The notes beneath the pieces are model-generated. The model ran no database searches and had not been told where the DNA came from. It worked only from the letters and a program-made list of their open reading frames with translations. Shown here piece by piece: positions 23,223 to 34,893 of a stretch of DNA of 64,000 bases; within the stretch, counting starts at the first letter, position 1; the number at the start of each line of letters is the position of its first letter. Source of the stretch: Diphasiastrum complanatum. Lineage: Eukaryota > Streptophyta > Lycopodiopsida > Lycopodiales > Lycopodiaceae. The position numbers and the translations under genes are program-made. The stretch is from assembly GCA_029204225.1 (NCBI GenBank), contig CM055092.1, positions 62,708,692 to 62,772,691 of the forward strand, written 5' to 3'.

Positions 23223-24499
23223 ATTGCATGAAATTTCACCTGTAGGCTAAAAGGTGTATGCCGAAGCCAACTGTGATGTCAAAAATATAAAATAATGACT
23301 TACAATCTTTGGCTTACTAGGCCACCCGCTGCTTTTCCGCCAAATCGAAAGCCAAACTGGCGTCGCCTTCCGAAATGCTTCTTGTCACCAACTCCCAACT
23401 ACGTGCTCAATGGAATGGTGAAATCACTTTTGGCGTGCTTAGAACACTTTCGCCGTGAAAATCACTCTATTTTGAGGTACCGTACTTGCAGTTACAATCA
23501 AGGTACCCTTCGTTTGGAGGCTATAGCCTTTCGTTTGGCCAAAATAGACTAAAGGAGGTGAAAATAAGGGCACTTTAAGTTTTTGAACTATCTTTTTACC
23601 TCGAAGAGGCTTCACTCTTCACCAACTTCAGGACCCAACTCAAATTTCAGGATGAAGATTTTTAAAGAAGTTGAAGTGTCTTCTGCACTTCAGGCCCTTT
23701 CCAATGAAGTTCAAGTTGGAATTCAACAAATCCAATGGTTACTTGATATCTGACTGCCTAGATCACTCCTTGGCCAGTCAATTTCAACCGTTGATCACTA
23801 TGACCCCAGTTCCAACGATCATAGGCTTCCAGGTGTATCCTACAAGCTTCTTGGGATCGCTACAACCCTCCACGCACTACGGGATTGCATGACTGGTTGT
23901 GCACACTGGCCCGCGACCTCCATCACGGTGATCTTCATCTTTCTTCAAGCTTTCTTCACCAAACTTGAGATATGGCAGATATGCAAATGTGGATTCAACT
24001 CTCTTGCTAGCACATGGCTGCTTGCGGCCTTCCAGGGATCAATTCAACTAGTTAGGGCGCCCACCACCACCGATTTATAGCTTCTAAAAAGCTTCTAAAA
24101 AAGAAAAGATTTATAGTCGCTCAGCTTAAAACCCTCTGAACGAAGAATGAACTTTTCTTGGACTTTATTCAGCCTTTTTTAGAAATACTTTTTGCAGCTA
24201 CCTATCCCACTAAGGTTTCTCTACAGTAAGCTGTCTTTTGCTTCAAACCGTTATTAAAACAGTATCCGATTGGATTTATGCCAATCGCAAACGCCAAGCA
24301 ACCCTCCTCCTGAATTTTGGGCTTCAATTTTTGCTTGCTTTATGATTCAGCCGACAATTCTTTGTCTCTGAGTCCTTTTTACAGTTTTGAGCTGTTCCAC
24401 AAATCTCCACAAACTCGGTTTTGTGCTTCTCAACCAGCAAACTGCCGTGAATTCGCAGCTCTTTGTCTTGTCCAGTGATTGTAGCCACCAAGGGCTCTG
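23223..24499 (-). other. Copia-4 untranslated leader or inserted non-coding DNA
   Basis: Between the Copia-4 primer site and gag start are 1.27 kb without motifs. Copia leaders are usually shorter, so an unrecognised insertion may be included. Confidence 0.4.
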
Positions 24500-24787
24500 A
24501 TACTTAGTTGAGAATATAGTTTAAGAAACTCGACCAAATCAATCACCACATCACAACGTCAAAGTGCAACAAGACAAGACAACAGAATTGCTCTCCTACA
24601 AACTGTATATTCACACTAATAAGCAAATACAAAGATAAAGTTGCTTAAGAGCACTCAAAGGGCTTGTAATAGAAAGACGGCCCGATAATTCTAGGACTGA
24701 GCACATGTGGTGCCGTCAAAATTAGAAAGCACTGTATAAGTCGATCATTTCTATTTTAATTGTTTGTAGTGTATACGGATCACCAGC
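24500..24787 (-). repeat. Copia-4 5' LTR and degenerate primer site
   Basis: On the minus strand, AGTATCAGAGCCC near 24512-24500 is a decayed tRNA-Met primer site (TGG changed to TAA-type). It is preceded by about 270 bp that end CTCAAC and start near 24787, where Copia-5 reverse transcriptase stops abruptly. The sequence has short LTR character (TGATCCGTATACACTAC near the start). The exact 5' boundary is uncertain by about 10 bp. Confidence 0.6.
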
Positions 24788-25060
24788 CTCACGTAGTCCA
24801 CTTAGCCACTGGAGCAAATGTCTCCTCATAGTCAATCCCCTTGCTTTGCTCAAAGCCTTTTACCACTAAGCGTGCCTTATGCTTTGCGATCGTACCATCC
24901 GCATGAAACTTTGTTCTATATGCTGTCAATGGGTTTCTTTCCATGTTGTAGATCAACCGACTCCCATGTATCATGTCTGTGGATTGATTCCATCTCTTCT
25001 TCCATTGCTCTTTTCCTCTCTTTGACATCCTTTGCTTCAAAGGTCGATGGCTCGACACTC
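24788..25060 (-). pseudogene. Copia-5 reverse transcriptase, truncated
   Basis: Minus-strand RT start with [20 protein letters not shown] and [16 protein letters not shown], near-identical in order to Copia-4. It is truncated at 24788 by the Copia-4 LTR, so the YVDD box, RNase H and 3' LTR are missing. Position and orientation suggest that Copia-4 inserted into Copia-5, or that the two recombined here. Confidence 0.8.
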
Positions 25061-26200
25061 TAGAATGTCGCTCATTTGGGCATAGTTCACATGATAACGA
25101 TCATGAGCTTTCCTTTCACACATTGATCTTCTCACTTCCTCTTGCAAACTAGATCTAGGTTGATTTATTTTCATATCTTTCATGATCTTTTCATACCATT
25201 TGGGTACCTTAAATTCTTGTGATAAACTTCTTGGTGGGTACGTGTCCCAAGGAGTGTCCAAGTAACGTCTCTTACTTCCAGCAAGTTTTTCCTTTGTTGC
25301 ACCTATCGGCAAATACCTTCTTCTAGGCTCATGGATTGGTGGAGTTCTCTCATACTTGTCTTCTTGAGCCTGATCTTCTTGTGCAGCATCTTGTGGAACC
25401 TCTTCTTCATCTTCTTCCAAGATTGTGGGAAGCCTTTTGATGCTATCATCACATGCATGGTCTTCATCATCAAACCTATGCATTTCATCAAAAATGATGT
25501 CCTTACTAATGTGAATCTTATTCATCACAGGATCAAAACACATGTATGCTTTGTCCTCTCATCATAGCCGACAAAGATGCACTTGATTACTTTAGCATCA
25601 AGCTTGCTTCGCTCAACCTTTGGCATGTGTACTTAAGCTTTACACTCAAAGACTCAAAATTTGTCGATTCTAGACTTCATTCCCATAAGCGCTTCTTCGG
25701 GAGTCACATTTGAAAGCGTAATTGTGGGACTGCTATTTTGAAAGAATGTTGTCGCATTGCACGACTCCGACCAAAACGAATTTGGTAAGTTCATCTGCTT
25801 CATCATGGAGCGTGCACTCTCCATAATGGTTCTATTCTTCCTTTCTACTACACCATTACTATGTGGCATGTGTGTTTGAGTGATTTTTCTTTTGATGCAT
25901 GTTCCTTGCAAAAGTCTTCAACATCATCTAATTTGTATTTTCTCCCTCTATCTGATCTAAGCACTTTAATTCGTGCATCTAGTTGGTTCTCCACTAAAGA
26001 ATACATGTCTTCCTAGAGTAATCATCTATGAAACTCATAAAATAATAGGCTCCTCCCATCGACATGGTCCTCATTGGGCTGCACAAGTCACTATGAATGA
26101 GTTCAAGTGGTTTCTTGGCTCTTGCAATTGCACCTTTCTTGAATGTCTCCCTATGATGCTTCCCCATTACACATCCTTCACATATAGAGTGGTGATCATC
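25037..26200 (-). pseudogene. Copia-5 integrase
   Basis: Copia integrase in several frames. The zinc-binding end ICEGCVMGKHHR, the first catalytic aspartate in ELIHSDLC near 26080, FIDDYSRKT, and HSNGVVERKNRTIMESARSM with the catalytic glutamate near 25850 can all be read. The C-terminal FDPVMNKIHISKDIIFDE and acidic linker follow. Unlike Copia-4 it keeps the HSD stretch, but about 60 bp around 25990 and several single bases are missing. It is dead but the better reference for this family in the window. Confidence 0.82.
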
Positions 26201-27660
26201 CTACAATGTTGGTAATCCATTTACCATCTTCAGCTTTGCCATCAATATTAGACTCCCATAGTTCAAATGGCCTAGTCTTCTATGCCACAATTTCAATTGT
26301 GATGTTGTCGAGGTGGCTAAACCATATTCTCCTGGTTTTGCAGCATCGAACTTGTAAAGGCCACAGTTACTGTCTTGATATCCCATTGCCACCACTTTAT
26401 AGTTGTGATCTATATCCTTCATTAGACACCCATCTTTGACAAATTCAACCTTGAGATGTTGATTTGTCATCACACCAACAAAAAAACAACTCTTTTTGAG
26501 TCCAGGAACATAAAGCACATTGGGAATATTCTTGATCTTACCATCAGAAAACTACACAGGTACATTGTCAACGCCCTGATCAATTTGGCATTCCTCCCCA
26601 TTGGCTTGTGTGACCTTGTCCCCATCATGGATTGGTAAAAAGTTCTCGAACCAATCATGTTTCTTGGTCTTATGCCTCGTGGCCCCTGAATCAATGAACC
26701 ACCTATCACCAACATCTACCTAGGATGCTATTGTCAATGGGAAAACATAGTTTGTCATCTTTCTCATCATCTTTGACGAGATTGCCCTATTGTTTCATTT
26801 TTTCCACCTTTATATCAACTTTCTTCTTATAGCATTCATGTGCCCAATGACCAGGTTTGTAGCAATTGTAACATTGCCCTTATTCTTCTTTTTTAGCTTT
26901 GATGATGACTCTCCCTCATCTTCATCATCCTTGCCCTTCTTTGGAATCCTTTTCCAACCTTTTTGCTTGTTTTTAGCTAGCAATGCTTGATCCTCTTGTG
27001 GAGTTTGTCTTTTCTTCACTACCTCTCAACGTTGCTCCTCTTGCAAGATAATTCCATGCAAATCTTTGAAGGTAGGCAATCGCTCTCTTAAGGCAATACT
27101 ACTTACAAACATTTGTAGGCCTTCCGAAACACCACTCATTGTGGTATGCACCAATTTGATGTCCCTAATTGGTTCTTTGATCGTCACAAGTTGGGCTCTT
27201 TGATCTCGGTAAAGAAGAATCCCACTGTTTCACATTCTTCCATCTTGATAGTGTTCAATTTTGACTTCAAGAACATGGCTCGAGTTGGATTGCATATTTG
27301 AAATAGCGTTCTAAGAGCTTTCTAAGCTCCCCTGGCTGTCATGGCATCACTAATATGGGTGATCACATGGTCTTTCATTGAAGAGATTGATTAAAGATAA
27401 TGCTCTCTACGCCTTCCTGTCAAAGGCCCTCATGTCTCCAAGAGTGGTGTTCAGCCTCAATTCAATGCCTGCAAAAATGTCTCATAACTTCTTCTCCATC
27501 ACTATACTCGTCATTTTGAACTTTCGAATGTTGTAGTTGGAAGCCCCATTGAGTTTACTTGTGTCGCCCAAATTGCTTCATTGATGTTGGCCATCTTCCA
27601 AATTGCGTAAAATTGCAGTTGTAGGCTAGGAAGAGGACTCAATATGGGCCTTCGTTGTTT
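26201..27660 (-). pseudogene. Copia-5 gag, zinc knuckle and protease
   Basis: Gag starts near 27590 (ANINEAIWAT with a NYNIRKFKM-like motif after a frameshift) and decays through 27050. A knuckle CYNCYKPGHWAHEC lies near 26870-26830. The protease WFIDSGATRHKTKKH is near 26700, followed by NVLYVPGLKKSC and the LWHRRLGHLNYGSL pre-integrase motif near 26260. Frameshifts are frequent. It shows what Copia-4 has lost and is the same family. Confidence 0.8.
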
Positions 27661-28333
27661 TTGTCGATAAAGTAAGTCACTCGTTAAGTAAGTATAACTT
27701 GTATTCAAGAGGTTCACAATTTGACCTGATTTATGTTTGAAGCCCTAAATAATAGTCTTTACATCATGAAATTATGCTCTTGAAAGGGCCTAATCAATGC
27801 TCAAGAAATCTCTTTTGAGTTATTCTCAAAAAAACTTGCATTCTTTAAAACCTGTCGTTTTTCTAAAGACTATTACTCATAAAAAGGTCTACATGCTTCT
27901 ATAGAAAAAATATCAATTTTTGAGAAACTATGCCAGTTCCTTTCCTACACTTTGTCTATCCAAGGGCAAGTCTCTGTCCATGTGCCTCAATACTTGAGTT
28001 TGCTAAAAATTTGCTATGCCGAGCATAGCAAAACTATGATAAGCACAGGAGAATCTTTTGGTTTATAAAAAATCTTTTTCTTATGTAACTAGTAACTCCT
28101 GCCCGTCCAATGGCGGGCAACGTTGGGCGGGCAAATTCAAATGTGACGGGCAGCGCACGGATGCGGGTGTGCATGCAGGAAATCGCGAGGCCGTGAGAGC
28201 GTGACGGGCACGGAAACCACTTTTTTTTTAATATATAAAGATTGTTTGTAAAGAAAAAGATTCACCTACCCTGAGCATAGGTGAAAAACTTTTGAAACAC
28301 TTTATGTTTCTCTCTTGCAGAAGCTCGCGGCTG
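27661..28333. other. No gene; contains a GC-rich patch at 28098-28220
   Basis: Mostly AT-rich non-coding DNA. The patch from about 28098 carries repeated GGGC/GCCC words (GCCCGTCC, GGCGGGC, GGGCGGGC, GACGGGC twice) and is followed by a T9 run and AATATATAAAG. Its composition contrasts sharply with both flanks. Confidence 0.45.
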
Positions 28334-28630
28334 TCAGTTTTTAGCATTCCATCCCTGTGGACGAGGAGGATGTGATCGCAACGCTTGAGGAGGACTTTTT
28401 TCAAGCGACTGTTGCTGTATGGATCGTTTGCAAATTTCAGACCTGCTGTTCTGTACGATAGGTTTGTTTTCGTAATTATTCTGCTGCGGAAGCTGTTCCA
28501 CCCGCTTTGGCTTCTCGATTTCCACCGCTTTCACTCGTTCACATATGATGGTTCTTCCAGGGGATCGTTTTGCGTCCAATTATGGTGATGCCATTACCAC
28601 ATAAGGATCTAGGAGTCAGGGAGGCATTAC
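28334..28630 (-). other. Foreign sequence joined to Copia-6 after integrase
   Basis: Copia-6 homology stops near 28690-28630 and no reverse transcriptase follows. Instead, two overlapping frames continue: the Copia-6 frame to a stop at 28539, and an 81-codon frame at 28579-28334 rich in lysine, glutamate, glutamine and proline. Neither is recognised. Host gene capture, another element or plain decay are all possible. Confidence 0.4.
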
Positions 28631-30860
28631 CACCGGCAGGTTTCCTCCTGCATCTCTGTGATGCTGACTGTGAAGAGCTGGAGGTTAGTGACTCATCAAG
28701 AAGTACATCCTTGCTTACCTTTACTTTCTTGGATGTAGGATCATATATCCTATATCCCTTGCTATTTTCTCCATAGCCAACAAAGAGTCCTTTGAAGGAG
28801 GTAGCATCTTCTTTTTTTCTAGTCTCCAAAGGAATGTGTACATAACAAGTACATCCAAAGATCTTAAAATCTTTTACATTGGGTTTCTTATCAAACAAGG
28901 CTTGATAAGGTGAGATCCCATCTATAGCACTACTAGGAAGTCTATTACACAAATAATTAGCACATGTTATGGCTTCTCCCCAAAATGAGATGGGAAGTGA
29001 TGCATCAAGCCTCAAGGACTTTGCACACTCACATAGACTCCTATTTTTCCTCTCAGCCACCCCATTTTGTTGAGGGGTGTAGGAACAAGTGTATTGTAAC
29101 TTAATACCATTGATCTCACAAAAGTCTTTCATTTTATTGGAGGTGTACTCTCCTCCATTATCACATCTTAGTGCTTTGATAGAAGTACTAAGTTGTTTCT
29201 CTACTAGAGACTTGAACTTAATGAAAGCTTCATAAACAAGACTTTTCTTTGATAGTAACTCAATCCATGTGAATCTAGTACAATCATCTATAAAAGTTAC
29301 ATACATCAAGGCACCTCCATTACTTGCATGTGAAAAACTATGTACATCAGAATGTATGAGATCCAAGGGAGAGAGAGATCTTGATGAAGATTTCTTGTAA
29401 GAAGATTTGTGTGACTTTGCAAGGCCACATGCCTCACACATTTTTCCACACTTCTTGAAAGTTCTTGGTAGGCCGAGAGCTAGTTCCTTTCTTGCCATTG
29501 ACTCCATAGATTGAAGATTAGGATGGCCTAATCTCTTATGCCAAAGCTCCACTTGAGTTAGCTCCTCCCTAGCCAAGTTCACACTTTCACTTGCAACATT
29601 AGCATCCAACTTGAAAAGTCTACCTTGCTTAATGCCACTAGCTATGCACTTATCATTTTTCAAGATGGAACAAACTCCATTCTTGAAATGTACATCTAGT
29701 CCATTGTCCATTAATTGTCCTACACTAAGCAAGTTTCTTGAAATGGCAGGAACATACAAAACATTATCTAGATCTATCCTTTTAGATGTGCCTAAACAAA
29801 GAGATATAGATCCTATGCCATCTATCTTGCATGCTTGATCACTAGCAGTGTATATTGACTTCTTAGAGTCATTATAAGATAGAAGAGTAGAAAAATAATG
29901 CTTATTAAAGGACATGTGGGAACTAGCCCCACTATCTATCCACCATGTGTCTTGACTTGAAGTTGGTGTAGATGCAACCATTAAGGATGTGTTGATTCCA
30001 TCCTCATATTCTTCCTCTTGAGCAATGTTCCCTTGATCTCCTTTGGCTTGTTGATTCTTCTTCAAGTAGCATTCTGAGGCAAAGTGTCCTTTCTTTCCAC
30101 AAAAGAAACACTTTAGTTTTGCCTTGTTCTTCACTTTGCCTTTGGAGGTAGATCCTTCATTCATCATCTCAGCCTCCCTGCCTTGATTTTTCTTGAATGG
30201 ATTTTGCTTTTTCTTGCCTTTAGATGTAAAGTTAGCTTTCTCCTCTCCTCCATTAAGTGACATGCTATCCATTCTTGTCTTGAGGTGTAGAAGCCTACTC
30301 TCCTCGGCCACAAGAACATTGTGCAACTTTTCAATGGATGGTAGAGAGTCTTGAATGGAAAATGAATGGACTAAGTTGGTAAACTCATCACTTAGACCAT
30401 TCAAAATGATTTGTACTAGTTCTTGATCTTGGATCTTCTCTCCTATTGCACTTAACTCCTTGTTAAGAGATTTGATCCTAAGAACATACTCTTGTCCACT
30501 CTCTCCACTTCCTTTCATGCTTTGAAAAACTTGATTTCTTAGCATGAGGATTCTTGAAGTATTGTTGGATTCATAAATGCTCTTTAATGAATCCCAAGCC
30601 TCTTTGGATGAGGTACAAGAAGACACCTCTTTCAAGAGGTCATTGCATACATTTAACTTTATGCAATGTAGAGCTAATCTTGCTCTCTTCTTGTATTTGG
30701 CTTGTTCTTGGGGAGTTTGAGGCTCTTCCTCTACTCCTTGAACTATGTCATATAGATCATGGATCACTAGGAGTGATTCCATTCTCACTTTCCAAATGGA
30801 ATAATTTGTGGAAGTGAGAGTCTCACTTGATTCCATCAAATATCCACCCATGGATGACAT
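28631..30860 (-). CDS. Copia-6 gag-protease-integrase polyprotein, long open frame
   Basis: The best preserved coding region here. Domains in order, residues from the start at 30860: gag (TNYSIWKVRMESL about 18, YVLRIKSLNKEL about 128); zinc knuckle CFFCGKKGHFASEC about 255; protease WWIDSGASSHMSF about 310; pre-integrase LWHKRLGHPNLQSM about 445 with MCEACGLAK about 480; integrase core with IHSDVHSF, LRCDNGGEY and QNGVAERKN giving the DDE triad; C-terminal YQALFDKKP and VSKDVLLDE about 715. No stop interrupts it until the unrelated tail at 28539. Reverse transcriptase and RNase H are missing, so the element is non-autonomous. Same family as Copia-1. Confidence 0.88.
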
Positions 30861-31436
30861 TTTAGAATGAATGTTCTTTTAAAAATCACAAAGATTTTTG
30901 AATTTTAAAAGATCTATGAAAAGGCCTAAAGCTTACTAGAATGCATATAGGCTTGTCTCTATCAAACTAGCACACAAGCTTGAATGATACTCAAAGATCT
31001 TACCAAAAATTTCTAGCTTTCACTCTCACAAAAAAATTGCTTTACACTTTTCTTAGAGATTTCACTTCAACTAAGGATCTGATTTTGATCTGAACAAATC
31101 AGCCTCTTAAGATCTGATCTTAGACTCTAAAAAGAAATGCTTCAATGATCCAAAACACTATTTGGTCATAGGCATTAGTTAGAATGAATCTAGATCAATA
31201 CTATGCTTCAAAAAGCACCAAAAATGAACTAGTATTGTGATTTTGGGACCAACAAACACAAATTAACTTGAATTGAAAGTTGCTGTACTGTACATACACA
31301 GCCTCCAAGTCGTTTTTATCCAAATGATTACAAGCTATCACTCTAGAAGAACTCGTCCTCACTAGTATTGGCCAAAAAACAAATTTTGCCAATGATCTTT
31401 ACAAGATTTATGATTCAATGATCACTCTCTTACTTA
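30861..31436 (-). other. Copia-6 untranslated leader
   Basis: About 575 bp between primer site and gag start, matching the position and size of the Copia-1 leader (3166-3775). It would carry packaging and translation signals; no individual signal is identifiable. Confidence 0.6.
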
Positions 31437-31448
31437 GCTCTGATACCA
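31437..31448 (-). other. Copia-6 primer binding site
   Basis: On the minus strand TGGTATCAGAGC follows the LTR terminal CA, a perfect initiator tRNA-Met match. Confidence 0.9.
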
Positions 31449-32310
31449 TGATAAATTTTACAGTTTTTAGGACAATAATGATTGTACTTTACAATCATAG
31501 AGAGTTATTGGTTGCTTAATCAATGAATCCATCAAGTTCTACACATTAGATCTTGATCTAGATTCACTACACTTGGATTTAAGCAAGAGCAATGGATCAA
31601 CACATAATTTTTTAGTGAGAGCGGCTTCACACGTGTGGAGTACTGTCCACTGTACGGCCTGCACCTGAAACAACAAGTACAATGATACTAGATAGCAATC
31701 ATGCATAAAAATCACAAGACAAATGACTAGAAATCTCACAAAAGTGTAGAGTGCAAAAGTCTCATCAATTTTCTTAGCAAAATGATGATCCTTTTATGGA
31801 TCAAGTACATCCATGAGTTTGGTACAGTCCAGCAGGCCTTCACACGTGTGAAGAGTGCCACATCACTCAGATCTATCCATTTTATCCATCCTTGATCCTT
31901 ATCCAATAGTTGACCTTCTAGAATATGACTAAAATCCAAAAAGCTAGTCTCCTAGAATATAGGAATATTCCCTACAAAATAGGATCTAAGGAAAATGGTC
32001 AACTCTTATCTTCTAGTACTCTATACACACGTGTGAACATCCACTTGCCATGTGGGAGCATTTACTCATGCACATGCAAGGAAAAGCTAATTTGTAGGTG
32101 ACTAGTCAACTTGACTAAAAACTAGTCATTTCATGTTCACACTAACTAGAATGATACAAAATCAATTTGGATATATACAAACATGAAAAGTACATCCTTT
32201 CACACGTGGGAACAGGCTCCACATGTGTGAAATCATATCATCAACATATTCTAATGTTTGATCAATATTTACATGAACCAATGTCAAGTGAGAAGTGACA
32301 ATTTTCAACA
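31449..32310 (-). repeat. Copia-6 5' LTR with repeated G-box palindromes
   Basis: On the minus strand it starts TGTTGAAAATTGTC and ends AATTTATCA next to the primer site; length 862 bp. Three perfect CACACGTGTG palindromes lie at 31628-31637, 31841-31850 and 32026-32035, with a near copy CACACGTGGG at 32201-32210 and an ACATGTGTG nearby. CACGTG is the plant G-box core bound by bZIP and bHLH factors, so this LTR promoter may be hormone-, light- or stress-responsive (inference). Its left neighbour is the gag of Gypsy-3, which it truncates. Confidence 0.82.
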
Positions 32311-34317
32311 TGATATACCTAGTATCTTTTTACCCTTGTTTCTTGAGTGATTTATTATTGGATTTGGTGGCTTTTGAAATGCCATTAAGGGAGATTCTCT
32401 TTCCATCTCATTCATTGCTTCCTCATGAACTTCTCTATCTACATCTCTGCTAGGATATATTGCTTCATATATAAGTCGCTTATCTACATTCTTCTTATGT
32501 TCTATCGTCGGTAATCCCATGGTCTCATTTATCAGAGGAGATATAGGATAAGCAATAGCTTGTGCTCTAGTAATAGCTCCAACCATAATGTCATTCTTCT
32601 GATGATTGGAAATAGCTTCTACTTGAATTAAGTTGGTACTAGAAGCTTCCAATTTTCCCTTTTGTTTTACATTTTTTGGACAATTTTTTTGGAAATGTTC
32701 TCCACCACAATTTTTACATATATATTTAAAATTTGCATTCTTAGGGTTTGGACATTCATTTGCCATATGCCCCATCCCTTGGCATCGATAACATTGTATG
32801 TTATTTTTAACTGGATAAGATCTTTTGTTTGAATTATTTCCATTATTATAATTCTTTCTATACTGTTCTTGGCTAGATTGTGGTTGTCCATATGATGATA
32901 TTGGCATTTGTGGTTGAGAATGAGTCAAATAGACCGGATAATAAGGAAGTCCATTATATGGTGGTGTATAATTCATATTTTGTGTAGACGATTCATTATA
33001 AAAAGTTGGTGTAGGTAACACAACATGAGGATAATTTTGTCCATGATTATATTCAGGATTTACATGAGCCACTAGAGGATTTCTTAATTTACTTCCCCGT
33101 CCATTTTTGTTATAATAGCATTCCGTAGTATTATGATTTGATCTTTTACAAATTTCACAAAATTTTGAGGTCAAAAGCATATTCATTGGTAATGGTGGAG
33201 ATATAGAAGGTGGTGGATACAATTGTTGTTGATAAGGACAATTATTGGCGATATGTCCACTGCCTCTACAGTTAGTACACCATACTCCTAGTCTTTGTGG
33301 TTCATTATGTCCTTTTATATTGAGCTCACTAATTTTTTGACTAACCGTGTTTAATAATTCATCTTTCACTTGCCTTAATGAATTCCTTAATACTTCCTCA
33401 AAATTATTTCCTCTATTCTTATCTTCGCTTGATCCTTTATTAAAATTTGGATTATCTTCTAAAGATACATCCACCCATGCTTTTTGTCTTGTTTTAGAGG
33501 ATTCTCCCATAACTTTAGTAGCATGTTCCAAAGCTATAGCTCTTGAAACTGCATCTTCAAATGTTTTTGGTGATTCAGAAGCGAGAACATACGCCATCTC
33601 ATAGGGTAATCCAGGTACAAACCAAGCCATGAAAAATTCCTCTCTAGGAGGTTCTGGTAGCTTTTTGGCCAAGGATTATATTCGACTCACAAAATCTTTA
33701 ACAGTTTCTTTTTCTCTCATCTTGATTTGACTTAACTGTCTTATAATTTGATTAGCATAGTTGATTTGTCTGTATCTATCCAAAAGATTGGTTTTCAATT
33801 TATCCCAAGTAGATACTTTACTATAATTCAACTGTGAATACCATTCTAGAGCTGACCCATCTAAAGTAGCAGGAAACAGTCTAAACATATCTTCATCATC
33901 ATCTTCTAAATGTGCTCGACACACATTCATGAATCTTTGAATATGTAAATCTCCATCCTCATCTTCTCTTCCTTTAAAAATTGGAAGGATTGCATGAGTC
34001 CTCCCATTTTTATTTCTTCCTATGTTTCTTCCAGTTTTAGATGAGTATGATATACTACTTGTGTTATTCTGGTCATTTGTGTTATTTGATAATTCTTCCT
34101 CCATTGTTTTTGAATTTTCTATGATCTTATTTGAATCCTTTATTGATGATGTCTTATCTGGTGAGAATGCTCTTTCTTTTGTTATTGGTTCACTTATGCT
34201 GTTTATAATTTCTCTAGTTTCTCTAGCTAGCTTCTCAAATATTTCTTTTCTCCAAGCTCTTTCTTGAGCTCTTCGATCTCTCTCTTCTCTTTGTTTGTCA
34301 AACTGAGTATCACTCAT
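32311..34317 (-). pseudogene. Gypsy-3 gag with four zinc knuckles, one premature stop
   Basis: One frame of about 670 codons from 34317, broken only by a TAA at 33676-33678. The N-terminus is basic and helical (KQREERDRRAQERAWRKEI), followed by a Ty3/gypsy capsid domain with LPIFKGREDEDGDLHI, LDGSALEWYSQL and DRYRQINYANQI. After the stop come AWFVPGLPYEMAYVL and four knuckles: CTNCRGSGHIANNCP, CEICKRSNHNTTECY, CYRCQGMGHMANECP and CKNCGGEHFQKNCP, with proline/tyrosine-rich linkers. Four knuckles exceed the usual one or two in plant gypsy gag. Protease and downstream pol are removed by the Copia-6 LTR at 32310. Confidence 0.8.
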
Positions 34318-34893
34318 TCAAGACATTCATGTGGTTTACTTTGAATGACTTCCCGTCTACTTGAAAATAACACCTCAAGGTTAGGATGGTGGGGCTAGGC
34401 TTCACACCTACACCTCTCTGTCCAACACTATACCTTAATCAGCATCACTGATTACTAGATTCTGCTCTACTCAATCATCATAACAAAGTTCCTTCCAAGA
34501 ATTCACCAATATTATTACTTAATATCATTCGTCCAACATCATTAAAACATTTTTATCATGGTATAGTCAATTTTAGAAATTCCAACTTTTTTGTTCATTG
34601 ACTTAACTAATGTTTATAGATTGTAACTATTAAATTCCTGAGATTCCGAAGTATGCCAAGTACCGAACATGTATATGTGAGCTATTATGCGGAAAGTTCC
34701 TATTTCGAAGAAAAAGGTAAGTTTTAGATCAAACTCTCTTGGATCACCAAGATGCATAGAATTAGCTCTTATATTAAATAACTCCTGAGAATAAAAAGAG
34801 ATTTTTGCTGAAGGAAAGCATATTCTCAAGTAAAGTTGTAATGGTCTATGGGTTGAAGTCATTCATCACAAGCAATCTCTAACATAGAGATCT
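34318..34893 (-). other. Spacer between accessory ORFs and Gypsy-3 gag
   Basis: Non-coding stretch of about 575 bp upstream of gag. No LTR terminus or primer site was found here, so the four ORFs upstream appear to belong to the same transcription unit as gag. Confidence 0.4.
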
